A DNA stretch of 64,000 bases from contig CM055615.1 in NCBI GenBank assembly GCA_029379385.1, forward strand, positions 4,650,001 through 4,714,000. The letters run 5' to 3'. A program made the position numbers and the translations under genes. The DNA is from Quillaja saponaria. Its lineage: Eukaryota; Streptophyta; Magnoliopsida; Fabales; Quillajaceae. The notes beneath the pieces are model-generated. The model worked only from the letters and a program-made list of their open reading frames with translations. It did not search any database and was not told where the DNA came from. Of the stretch, positions 49,792-61,206 are shown in pieces (position 1 is the first letter of the stretch; the number at the start of each line of letters is the position of its first letter).

Positions 49792-51650
49792 TTATCTTTG
49801 AGAAACTGGGTCTAAGAGGGACAATAGAACAGGGTGAAATAGATAGTTAGATGATATGTTAAATAGCCTCATCTGCAGTGGACTTCAAATTCTTGCAGAA
49901 TATAGTAAAAGGAAAGAGGGAGGTGAGGATGCAGATACAAGATGTGACAAATGAATACTCAAAAGTTGAAGCAACAGCAAAACAACACGCCACAAGAGGG
50001 ATGAGGGAGCACATCTGCATGCTGATTCAGTGTGATCCCAAAATTAAACACAACTAAACTTCCTGATTTTTTTTTTTTTAAATCTAAATATATATATATA
50101 TATGCAGCCAAATATCATAAGAAGAAAAGCTACAAATAGAAACATAAATATGTGACAAAGAAACCAAGGTCCAGATGACAGTCAATAATTGCCTTCTCTC
50201 TTCCCAAGTTTGAATAAAACAAAACAATTCATTTTTAAATTCCCAAACTAGAGCTTACTCAAACACAAACTACTGAGTTCAATACAAATCAAAATTACTC
50301 AATCCACTCTAAGCTGGTTTCGTATAATATGAACTACCAATAGTTTTTCCACACAATTTGCAAGGAAGATTAATATTAAAGAAGACTGGAATAAGGCAGC
50401 CCATCTTTCCACATAAATTGCAAGGACAGTCTCCAATCTGGTTCTCTAATTTGTTTCCTTAATTCTTTTTATTGGTAATAGTTGAACACTAGAACATAAA
50501 AGAACAATTCAGGATCTCTCTACTGTCTACAGCGAGGCTAAAAGCATTGTTCTACTAGAATAAGTATTAGAGTCAATAAGTATCTAGGGTCCACCCTCAA
50601 TGTAGCACCTAATTGTATGCTTATCACTTCCGCCATCAGATGGGATATTCATCAAAATTATTTCATTGTTCAACATAAACATGATATTGAAGAACTCAAA
50701 GCCCTTGCGCAAATTCCCAACATCATCTGGCATTTTCAGTTAAAAGCTCCCAATAATAAAAGTAAAAATGCAGTTAGTTAATAAAAAATCATTCCTTAAT
50801 ATAAATATTTTTTTAAATCCTTTTAGAGTGGTCTTTTATCCCTTCTACAGCTAACACGTGGTACAAACCTAAAAGAAAATACTGATCACTATTCAATAGG
50901 TGCAAGGGTGGCACCCATCAAATGTTCAAATTAAGAATTTGAGTCTAAAAAATACCCATATCACTCACCTAGAACATTGATACAGAAAAGAAAGCCACAA
51001 AAATGACATAAAAATTATAACTGCTATTGCCATCAGAAGGGATAGATCATAGAAATTATCTCATTGTTCCAATGAAGTATGATAGTAACAAGAACTCAAA
51101 GCCCTTGCGCAATTCCCACATCACCTGGCAGTTTCAACTGAATTTCTATCTGTATCAATTAATCTGCGTTTTTTTTTTTTTTAGAAATCTATGTCACTTA
51201 ATCAATTCAATGAAATCAACCCATAAAGATAACAGAATAATACACTGAAAAGCCGACCATGAAAATAATACACACCAATAACCTAAACACAAGAACCCAT
51301 TGAAATAAATAGATCATAAACAATTCACACGGTCTTTTATCGAAAGAAATTTTAGGGTTTTCATAGTTCCTATATCAAATTAGAATCCTTTCACATCCTA
51401 GATCGGAAAACGAATGACCCGAAATTAAATTCTTCTTCCCAAATACAAAAACACAAAAAAAACCTTAAACCTATCACAAAATCAGAAGGCTCGAAATCGG
51501 TAAAGTGATTGATCCAAGCAAATATATATATACCAGAGAAAAGAAAAACGTCGGCGAGACAATGAGAGGTCCGTCCGTTGATGCTGTACAAGCTTCAAGC
51601 TTTGGGTTCCGTTTACCTTTTTCCGGTGCAGGTACTCCCCTGAGTCGCCG
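49792..51650 (-). promoter_or_regulatory. DPMS3 5'-UTR with a 1.7-kb leader intron
   Basis: Upstream of the ATG a CCTCTTAG acceptor ends at 49812, leaving a leader of about 20 bases on the first coding exon. A matching noncoding exon probably lies at 51534 to about 51640 (less AT-rich, followed by a GTATATAT donor at 51533). The implied intron is about 1,720 bp. Leader introns are common in plant housekeeping genes and often boost expression. The exon end and transcription start are inferred. Confidence 0.5.
50635..51155. repeat. Direct duplication of about 130 bp in the DPMS3 leader intron
   Basis: 50635-50765 and 51025-51150 share GCCATCAGA-GGGATA, then CATTGTT, then AAGAACTCAAAGCCCTTGCG (the same 20 bases in both), then ATCACCTGGCA-TTTCA. 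The copies are about 390 bp apart in the same direction. Confidence 0.75.
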
Positions 51651-51699
51651 CAAAACTAACTCCTGAACTTCGTAATCCCCATCATTTTTATTTACCTAG

Positions 51700-53045
51700 T
51701 GTTCTGTCTTTCCCTCCACTCTCTTCGGTGATGTTGGGGTGGGCCACCACTTAGCAAATATGGGTTGGATGTTTGGGCTTTAGCAAGCTGTTCGCTATGA
51801 GGCTAAAATACCCTTCGACGTTTGTGGGGCCTGTTTGATTTCCCCAAAGCCCAGCTTGAAGCTCAAATTTTGCTAAATTGGATTTAACTCGTTAAGTTTT
51901 AGACAAATTCTTATTTACCTGCAGCTCTTAATTATAAATTTATCATGAGATTGCGAGCCTGAAGTCAAACTCGAGTCCAACAAGTACTCTAGAAAACTAT
52001 GATCAGTACTTTACAAAATTAATATTAATATTTCTACCCAAATAAATTCAAACCAAGACAAAACAAAAAAGATAACTAATATATTACCCCAAACCAATTA
52101 CTTATTATATATATTTTTTTAAATAGATATATTTACTATAAATTATATAATAATAATATTATATATTATATTAATTGAATCGGGTTTACAAACTTACAAG
52201 CTTAACTATATAAATATTGAGCTCATGCTCAAAATCTACTTATTTTTTTGACTTGACTTCTTTTACGAATACCTAGCAAGCTGACAATTAACAAGGTAAC
52301 TTAGTTTGTTACCACTCCTACCAGTTAGTAAGAATTCAATAGAAAATAATTTGAAGACTGTCTTCTTCTACTCTACTCGTGGCTTCAAGTTGTCAGTGAC
52401 TGAGTGTGTAATTTCTCTTTTTATTCTCCCTCCCAAGCTTGAATTTGGAACAACATTTTCTGTCTTGAAATAAAGTAGAATCTTAGGCATTTGGGAAATA
52501 TTTAAAAGAGGAAAGAAAAATAAGAAGAGAGTTCTTCAAGAAATTAAATAAATGACAAAAATAAAGTGAAGACAAATAAAGTTCTTCAATGTTTTCTTTC
52601 TCTCTCGTATTGTCTAGGAGTGATATAAATAAAAAAATGAAAGGAAATAAAGTTAAATTTGTAAAAATTAAAATCTATAGAATATTATATAATTGTTATC
52701 CAAGAGTTACATGAGTGTGGTGATGACATATCTAAACATTCTTACTCGTAACTTAACAAGTCAGATGACACATAATATTTTGATACCATGTCATTTGAAT
52801 CTTGGAACTCTCAAGTGAAATAATAACTCAATTATCACTTAGAACACTTAAATATTTGTTACATTAACTCAAACAAAATATAGCCATAAGCTAAATGTTA
52901 ATTGAAATAAGAAAAAAAAAAAAACTTACTAAGTTTAGTTATTTAAGCAACTAACAATCTAAATTTGTACACAGACAGTTTTGTATTCAAAGCTCAAATG
53001 CACTACTAAAAGAAAAAAAAAATAACAACACATTTAAAATAAAAA
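51700..53045. other. Intergenic AT-rich DNA
   Basis: No gene, RNA or element seen. The region just beyond 51650 is the probable DPMS3 promoter side. Confidence 0.45.
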
Positions 53046-53049
53046 TAAG

Positions 53050-53345
53050 AGATTAACAAAAGTTAGTTGATCACCTGTTTGTTTTGTGTGATGCTTGGGA
53101 AATCTTGTATAAGGTTCTAAAATGGTTGGGATATTTCATGGTGTAGCCCTAGCAGAGTGGTTGACTTAATAACCTCTTGGAATTCTCTATCTCCTCATGC
53201 AAAAGGGAAAGACGTATGGGATATGTTGTTGTACACTACTTTGTGATCAGTATTGTTGGAGAGGAATGGGGTTATTGTTGGAGAGGAATGGGGGGTGATA
53301 TACAATGTTCTAGAAACAATCAAATGGCATGATGGATCAAAGCTA
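53050..53345 (+). mobile_element. LINE C-terminal fragment
   Basis: Plus-strand frames read HLFVLCDAWEILYKVLKWLG, then KGKDVWDMLLYTTL, then LLERNGVIVGEEWG, a pattern typical of the zinc-binding tail of plant LINE reverse transcriptases. There is an internal 21-bp direct duplication near 53251-53292. The fragment is degenerate and short. Confidence 0.65.
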
Positions 53346-55139
53346 ATTATTTTTTATTATAAATATGAATTAAAATTTAATTTTAAACATTAAAAAATTA
53401 ACAGAAAAAGTAAAAATTTAATTTTATAACTATATTTTTTAGGTTTACTATTGAAACTCAAAATAAAAAATAATAATTCAAAGTGTCATTGTTTACAATA
53501 ATATAGTAAAAATAGAATAAATGTTCGAATCATATATTATATTCTCAAAATAAAAATTATAAATATTTTGAAGTACAAATTAATTTAAACATAATAGTTT
53601 ATGCACAGAGACCATATTCATGCTAATTATATATTACTTTCATTGTATTGCTCTTAACTAAATCATTGATAAGGATATAATTATGCATAAAATATAATAT
53701 CTTCTTAGAAAGCACTCACTGACCGAATTACAAAATATAAAATCTCTATCGACGCTGAGAATTCTGTGTCTAGATCAGTCAAAGGTTCGACTTTCTTCTC
53801 TCCCACCTTTTAGCGTTATGGGCCCCTAAAAAAGTAAAGAAACCTGAAATCGAAAAGAAAGAAACAAAATTGAGCTGTTATTTGAATTTGGAACATCATA
53901 ACAATGACTAGGAATCCTACATCGATAGATAGCCATTGAGCACTTATAATACCGCATAAGACTTTATACCGTTGGATAGCACGAGTGAGTTAATGAGATG
54001 CATACTGTTATTCCCCATGCCTGGCGATTACAATTCATTGTCTCTCAACAACTAGCAACTCATTTTTCTCTATACTTATGGAGAGAATGATTTTTGTGTT
54101 CGAGTAGCAAAATTTGTCACTAAAATCTATACCAAATAGAAGGAACTAACTTTTTCTACTTGTATAGTCTTTCCATCGTTTGTTTTCTCTTTTTTTCATC
54201 TCTCCCAAATAATAGGTGATGTAATAATGTATCAACCAGATAAATTGTATTTTGAATTTATCATAAATCTATATTTTGATGGTAACAAAATAACAGATGA
54301 ATTCTAATTTCACTTACTTTCCTATCTTACAAGTGCATAATAAAATTGGATGGGAACGAAAAATCTATCTCAGTGAACTTTTGGCTAAACTAAATAAATC
54401 TCATCAAAAGTCGAAAAGGAAAGTCATTTAGCTGACCTCAAAGTACTATAAAGTTGTAGATTGAAATGACCATCTGCTGAAGATCGAGTAACTGCTAAAG
54501 TAGTAAAATGTGACTTACTTCTAAAGACAAAGAGTTTGCAGTTGAAGTTTCGCATGCCACAACTTTATGTTTCATTAAAAATCTAAGTAGCTAATCATTT
54601 CCTTCAGTTTCCAGTACAATATTACTCAAAGTTATATCATGGAACAGTGCTAATGCATCATCAGACTTTATCCAAATTTAACGCTTGTACCCGTACAATG
54701 CCATCTATATGACAATTAAATTATTTTGAAGAAAGTTCATTTGACACAAAAGTCAACATCACAAAAATTATGAGTAAAAGTAAGTAGGCAAAACGTAAAC
54801 AATAGTCCATGTTTATACTAAACTGGATATCTATTTGCAGTTATTAAATGAACAAGGCTCGAGGCATCTACCTCCGGCTAAAACTTTCTAATAGGTCTCT
54901 TCTACTAAGAAACAACTACTGAAGCCAGATGGCGTATAGAGCTTAAAGAAAAAAAACGAGAAAGACTGAATTTAATTTTTCAATAGAAATCTTCATAGCC
55001 AAAACCTTCAAACTTCATCAGTCTCACCCAAGACCACTTTGTCTGAGAAAATAACAAAAAACTTTTATATAGCTATGCTTTATTGTAATCTCATCCAAAT
55101 CCCTTTTTTATGATTGAGAATTCTAATACATTTTGTATT
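53346..55139. other. Intergenic AT-rich DNA
   Basis: No gene recognised. At 53914-53924 lies ATCCTACATCG, one mismatch from the plant snRNA upstream sequence element RTCCCACATCG, with a TATA-like TTATAAT beginning 30 bp after its start. I see no snRNA or 7SL sequence downstream, so this is only noted. Confidence 0.4.
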
Positions 55140-55148
55140 ATGTTATTT

Positions 55149-55762
55149 AGGTGGGGGTTTGGTTTCGGTAGGTTAGTTTTTTAGTCAATTAGAAACCAAA
55201 ACCAAGTATTCGATTTTTCCAATTTTCAGTTTTTGTTGGTTTTGAAAAGGAAGATAACCAAACTGAAACCAACTATTTGATTTTGATTGGTTTCAAGTTT
55301 TAGTTGGTTTCTTTGATGGGCCTTTGGGCCTAGTGGTATTTAACACTCAAATCTAGTCCAACATTTAACCCAACATGATTCTCTTCATTTTTTTAGAAAA
55401 TGTAAACTATAAATATATTTTGGGCCTAAAAAATTAAGGTTCATAACTTTTTACATAGTTATAAACCCAAAATAAACATAAAATATAAAGAATTATGATA
55501 AAATTGGGCTCAAATAGTCAAATGGGCTGATGGAGAAATATAAAGAAATGAGGCTACCGGGCTAGACTTTCAAATAAAATAAAATAAAAACTAAGATTCG
55601 GATTCGATAAAACCTCACGAAATAAGAAACCAATACCCAAATTTCAGTTTTTGATATGAAAAAATAAACAAAAACTAGGACATATAAGAAACCAACCAAA
55701 ACTAATAAATTTTGTTTCAGTTGGTTCGGTTTTGTGGTAAAACCAACTGATGATCACCCATA
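55149..55762. mobile_element. GGTTTGGTT-rich element flanked by a 9-bp direct repeat
   Basis: The ends are rich in GGTTTGGTTTCGG-like words (left) and their inverse (right: GTTGGTTCGGTTTTGTGG, AAAACCAACTGATGATCACC). The nine bases ATGTTATTT occur at 55140-55148 and 55763-55771. The two ends are only loosely inverted, so the assignment as a Mutator-type or foldback element is tentative. Confidence 0.5.
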
Positions 55763-55815
55763 ATGTTATTTCTGTAAGTAGGCTAACTTGTGTGTTCTGC
55801 AAAACAAAGGAGAGT

Positions 55816-55903
55816 GATCGAAACATGCAAATTCAATCAGTTATAAAAGGTAGCTGATTGATCGAAACATGCAAATTCAATCAGTTATAAAAGGTAGCTG
55901 ATT
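55816..55903. repeat. Perfect tandem duplication of 44 bp
   Basis: Two identical consecutive copies, beginning GATCGAAACATGCAAATTCA and ending GGTAGCTGATT. The perfect identity suggests a very recent event. Confidence 0.95.
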
Positions 55904-56539
55904 CCTCAAGTCAGGAAGATTAGTAATAATGAAATATTTAAGTTGTGACTTAGATAGTGGACTGGCCAGAATTATTTGGTGAAATATTATAAAATTATGG
56001 TGTCTCTGCTTTACTTTATGTTCTGCATTTTCGTTGCACCCTTTTAAATTATTTCAAAGCAAATACTTTTAAACAAAGCATTTTTGAAGAATAAACTATT
56101 CACTTCCTTCTAAATTGCTTATCTGAGCCAACAATCAATATTCTTTTACTCAAATTGAAAAAAATGCATTACGCATTTTATGTGTCTATCTTTACATGTT
56201 ATCTGATAATATATTGCATCTCTTATGATATTATAAATTAATAGGCTCAAAATTAATAAAAAGTTTGACGAGATAATGTTCTCTTATTAGAATAACTAAT
56301 CTTACCATATCTACAATATATAATACAAATGTTACTTTAAAATTAGAATAATGATTTATTGATATACATCAATTTAGTAACTAATAATTAAATCTTAATT
56401 TAAAAACAAAATCTTACTAGGTATAATTATTTGAGTAACTAATTATTCTTCTACACATATATCTTTTATTTAAAATTTTAAAATATCCAATAAAAAAAGA
56501 AAGAAAAAAAAATAACAATAATTGTCATAGAATTTTATA

Positions 56540-56911
56540 GGCTTAACTACTGTTTTAGCCTTCAGTTTTTATTTTAGTTCTCCAAAAATATATTCAGTCA
56601 ATTTTATCCTCTACAATTCATAGTTTTCCTTTTTAACGACTATTTTAATCTCTTAGAATTGTCTCATGTTATGTATAAATAAAATATATATAATTTAATT
56701 ATAAAATGACCAAAAAATATTTTGCTAGACATAACAATAATTTAAGTACGCCATTATTTTTATGTCAATAGTGGTTACTTCGTTAATTCATAATATGTAA
56801 AGAAGAATAAAACTTGATTGAAAAATTTTAATTCACGCAAGATAAAATTGGCTTAGAAAATTCTTAGAGGACCAAATTAAAAATTGATATAACCAAAACA
56901 GTAGATAAGCT
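56540..56911. mobile_element. Second Mutator-type MITE of the GGCTTA family
   Basis: Starts GGCTTAACTACTGTTTTAG and ends with the inverse, AACCAAAACAGTAGATAAGC. It is about 372 bp. Flanking nonamers AATTTTATA (56531-56539) and AATTATATA (56912-56920) match at 8 of 9. It shares ends and internal words (AGTCAATTTTATCCTC) with the copy at 4671-5061. Confidence 0.82.
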
Positions 56912-57458
56912 AATTATATATTATAATTTGATCTTTTAGCCTCAATGTTGAAACACAAAATACGTAAATAATTTAAAGTATCATTTTCTATCGCAATTTG
57001 ATCAAAACATAATATATAAAATTTATACCAACATAAAAAATAAAAAAATCAACAAGGTTGCTAATAATATTATATTCTCACAAGCAAACATAAAATATTT
57101 AATAATATTAAAATAAAATAATTCATACATAGTGCCAAAATTGAATAAGTTTATATGAAGCTTACAAAGAGAGTTTATTGTAAAGCGAAAAGCAAAATGA
57201 TGTAATGAGTTGATTCTTGAGTTCTTAATGTTAGGCCATCAAGAAAAAATTAATACAATAACTCAATATTGTATATCTAAGGCCATAAAATAGAGCCATT
57301 TTAGTTCAACTAACTAAGAGCCTGTTTGATATACAAATTGCAAAGTCCACTTACCGATTGATTAATCCAAACTATAGATTGGTTTCCCAAAAAATTATGA
57401 TTGCTAAATCGCAATCAATTTAAATTGAAGAAATTTCCTAAGTGATAGAAAGAGCTTT

Positions 57459-58409
57459 AGGCTTGGTTTGGTAATGCTCTTTTAAATGATGCTTATGCTT
57501 ATGAAAGCATTAGTCAATTTTTTATATTTGATAAAAACAAAAAGTGAGGTGCTTCTGCTCTAAGCTTTTAAGCTTAATTTGATAATGCTGTGACTTTTTA
57601 AAAGGTGTTGTGCTCTCATGGCTCTCTTAGAATTGCTTTTAAAAAGTTACAGTAGTAGTGCTTAGTAAAATTATACAAAGCTACTCTCAATAAGTAGAAA
57701 CCACAAATTAGTGTTTAGTAAATTCATTGTAAAACTACTCAAAAGATTTAAATTGACTATTACAGATATTGATAATAAAAATAAAGATAATTAACCTACT
57801 GCATTAATTAATAAAAGAATCAATACAAATATTCATTAAAAGTTGAAGTTATACTTAGTCTTTTAAACTTTTGAGAGCAGAAACCAGCTTTTAAAAGCAC
57901 CTCTTGAAGTGTTTTTAAAAGCATCATTGGCTTTTAAAAGCCTAGAGCAGAAGCACCACATTTTTTTTTACCAAACATAAAAAATTAACTTATGCTCTTC
58001 ATAAGCATAAATACTATCTAAAAGAGCATTACCAAATCAAGCCTTAAAAGCATGAGTAATTGTAAAAGTACATCAAGGGGTGCTTTTAAAAGCAGGTTTC
58101 TACTCTCAAAAATTTAGAAGATTAATATAACCTCAACTTTTAATGAAAATCATATTTATCCTTTTATTAATTAATACAGTAGGTTAATTATCTCTCTTTT
58201 TATTATCAATATCTATTATAGTCAATTTAAATATTTAGAGCAGTTTTGCATTGAATTTACCAAACACTAATTTGTGGCTTCTAATTATTGAGAGCGGCTT
58301 TTGTATTATTTTAGTAAACAATACTGCTATAACTTTTTAAAAGCAACTCTAAAAGAGCCATGAGAGCACAACACCTCTCAAAAAGTCAAAACATTACCAA
58401 ACCAAGCCT
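57459..58409. mobile_element. Nested MITE with interlocked inverted repeats
   Basis: Ends are AGGCTTGGTTTGGTAATG (57459) and the inverse CATTACCAAACCAAGCCT (58409). A further inverse end, GCATTACCAAATCAAGCCT, lies internally at 58044. Segments run a (57459-57573), b (57574-57945), a' (to 58044) and b' (58041-58409), with a' the inverse of a and b' the inverse of b. The ends are typical of hAT-type MITEs. No coding capacity and no clear 8-bp target duplication. Confidence 0.7.
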
Positions 58410-59120
58410 CAGATAAACTTTTGCCTTTTTAGATTGCATGTGATACTAGAACTTTCTAATTTATTATTTATCATTTTATATATTAATAGTCATCTCTAAC
58501 CCAATTCTCTCTCTAATTTTATTTTATTTTTTGTTAAAAATTTGAATTATTTTATTTTATATGCTTGATTATATTATGAGTACTATTATGAAATATGAAT
58601 GATATTCATATAGTTATTATTGCATTGCATTATTTAATAATGTAACATGCATAAAAATATTTTATTAGTAATTGAATAATATTAAAAAAAAATTATGCAA
58701 TATGTAAACCAAATATCATTGTTATACATTTTCTTAATAGTAATTACATATCTAAAAATTTTACAATCTGCATATCAAACACATATTTGACTTATTTGTA
58801 ATATACATACCCAATGCATATTTGATTTATAACCAATCTCACTTATCACTAATCTAACTTTTACAACCTATATACCAAACGGGCCCTAAGATGAAGTACT
58901 AGAACCGAAAGATCCTAAGTTCAAGTTTCATCATAGTTGATATTATCTTATTTGTGAGTTATTTATAATATTAGTGATTTGAACGATCATATTTCTGAAT
59001 TATGTCAGAATATATTACTTGATTACTTGAGGAGTTTCCTTAAAAGGAATAAAAAGAAAGAATAATTTTTTTCTTGTCAACTAATAACACATGCATAAAG
59101 AAATTGACTGATGAATAGAA
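58410..59120. other. AT-rich spacer
   Basis: No gene or element recognised. Confidence 0.4.
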
Positions 59121-59124
59121 AAAT

Positions 59125-60050
59125 AATTAATAAAATGATGATACTTTAAGATGAAAAATATATATAATTTTTAGTAATGAACGCTCAATTTGAGATATAA
59201 TTTTATTTTCTAATCACATTTTTAATTATTTAAATTTTGTTAATCAAGTAATAAGTTTGAGATATAGTATGATGAAATTATATGACACGTAAGAAAATGT
59301 AAAAATAAACATGAATGTATTGAAATAAAAATCGTTTAAATATCGACTTGATTGTTAAAGAATTTATTTTCTTAATTTTAAATATAAAATACTAACATTT
59401 CTTTATGACAAACAATTTTTAAATATTTATTTTAAAAAAATTAATAAAACGATGATACTTTAAGAATAAAAAATATATATAATTTCCAGTAATGAACTTT
59501 AATTTGAGATATAATTTTATTTTCTAATCACATTTTTAATTATTTAAATTTTTTTAATTAAGTAATAAGTTTGGGATGTAGTATGATGAAATTATATGAC
59601 ATGTAAGAAAATGTAAAAATGAACATGAATGTATTGAAATAAAAATCGTCTAAATATTGACTTGATTGTTAAAGAATTTATTTTCTTAATTTTAAATATA
59701 AAATACTAACATTTCTTTATGAAAAACAATTTTTAAATATTTTTTTTAAAAAATTAATAAAATGATGATACTTTAAGAATAAAAAATATATATAATTTCC
59801 AGCAATGAACGTTAATTTGAGATATAATTTCATTTTCTAATCACATTTTTAATTATTTAAATTTTCTTAATCAAATAATAAGTTTGAGATGTAATATGAT
59901 GAAATTATATGACACGTAAGAAAATGTAAAAATGAACATGAATGTATTGATACAAAAATGGTCTAAATATCAACTTGATTGTTAAAGAATTTATTTTCTT
60001 TATTTTAAATATAAAATACTAACATTTCTTTATGAAAAACAATTTTTTTT
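59125..60050. repeat. Tandem triplication of a 313-bp unit
   Basis: Units are anchored by GATGATACTTTAAGA at 59137, 59451 and 59764 (periods 314 and 313). They share TTTGAGATATAATTTTATTT and AAATGTAAAAATGAACATGA words with about 90 percent or better identity by eye. They are very AT-rich and non-coding. The array ends about 500 bp before the FHA2-like start codon. Confidence 0.92.
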
Positions 60051-60560
60051 ATTTATAAAATTGCAAGTTTTATCAAAGCATTAAAAATTTATAGATATTT
60101 TAAGTCAAATTAGCCAATTTCTTTATGCATTATCTATATTAATGATTTTGACTTAAGAATGAAAATAATTGTTTAAATAATTTTTTTAAAGAATGATTTA
60201 CGAATACTTGTTAAGTATAATAAATTAAATTTTAAAAATAATTCATACATTAAATATATTAAAATTATGGTCAATAATAATAAATAAATATTAATTTTTT
60301 TACAATAAAATTTTAATAAATATTTTTAAAACACTTACGGGAAAGATCGGTTGAAATCTTCGAAAACCGAAGCATTAATTCAGCTTAAGCCCATTAAAGA
60401 AAGTAATACGGCTGACGCTCAAAGTCCCAAACAGTCCCTTGTTCCTATCTCATTTTGTTCAGATTTTAAACCCATTTCCAGATTACAACGAACCTTCTTT
60501 CGAGTCTCCAATTCCGATTTAGCTCTGTCATTCTCTTTTTTGGAAGAATCGTGTCACACC

Positions 60561-61206
60561 ATGGGAACCGCCAACGCCGGCGACGTCGAGGCCGGATTCG
60601 CGAAGCTCCAGGGAGAGGACTTTGAGTACTATATGCAAACCTACTCCATCGTCCTCGGCCGGAACTCCAAAAAATCTAACGTTGACGTTGACCTCTCTAG
60701 CCTTGGGGGCGGGATGAACATCTCCCGTCATCACGCCCGCATCTTTTATGACTTCACGCGCCGTCGTTTTGCCCTGGAAGTGCTCGGAAAGAATGGATGC
60801 TTTGTCGAAGGAGTACTCCACCTGCCGGGTAATCCACCTGTAAAGCTCGATTCCCAGGATTTGCTTCAAATTGGGGATAAGGAGTTTTATTTCTTGTTGC
60901 CCGTGAGGAGTATTTTGGGAGGGCAGCTCGGGCCCAGGCATTATGTGGGGCATCCTTCGGTGGCCTCAGCTGGGCCAGTTCTGCCGCATTATAATTATCA
61001 TCTGGCAGCCACAGCGGCTGGGACTGGGACTGGGGCTTTCGTGAAGAAGGGAAGGGGGAGGGAGTACTATGATGAGGAGTATGAGGATGAGGATGACATT
61101 GGTGGCGGTGGTGGCAGTGGGAAGAGGCTGAGGAGGGAGGGCTATGAAGGATTTGGATATGGTGCTGTAGGTACAGGCAGCAAAGCGGCTTTGGCGGGTG
61201 CATTGG
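60561..61206 (+). CDS. FHA2: FHA2-like forkhead-associated domain protein, first coding exon (partial)
   Basis: From ATG at 60561 the frame gives MGTANAGDVEAGFAKLQGED and an FHA domain at about residues 25-112. It has the phosphothreonine-binding signature: GR at 33-34, SRHH at 55-58 and GKNG at 76-79. A Gly/Ala stretch, an acidic EEYEDEDD run and a basic KRLRRE follow. Plant FHA2 proteins are nuclear and resemble the FHA module of yeast Fhl1. The exon most likely ends at 61206 (TTGG before GTTAGT), after 215 codons plus one base. The remaining exons are expected beyond 64000. The GC-rich exon in AT-rich surroundings supports a real gene. An in-frame upstream ATG at 60351 would add 70 residues, but these look unlike the family, so I take the downstream start. 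Confidence 0.88.

Noticed and set aside
57459..58409. 8-bp hAT target duplication around the nested MITE
   Set aside because: Flanks AGAGCTTT and CAGATAAA do not match, so superfamily assignment rests only on the ends.
60351..60560. 70-codon N-terminal extension of the FHA2-like protein from an upstream in-frame ATG
   Set aside because: The extension lacks the family's character, and the downstream ATG gives the typical MGTANAGDVEAGFAKLQGED start. It is probably open by chance in the 5'-UTR.
60754..61203. 149-codon minus-strand frame rich in His, Pro and Ser
   Set aside because: It is the antisense shadow of the GC-rich FHA2-like exon.
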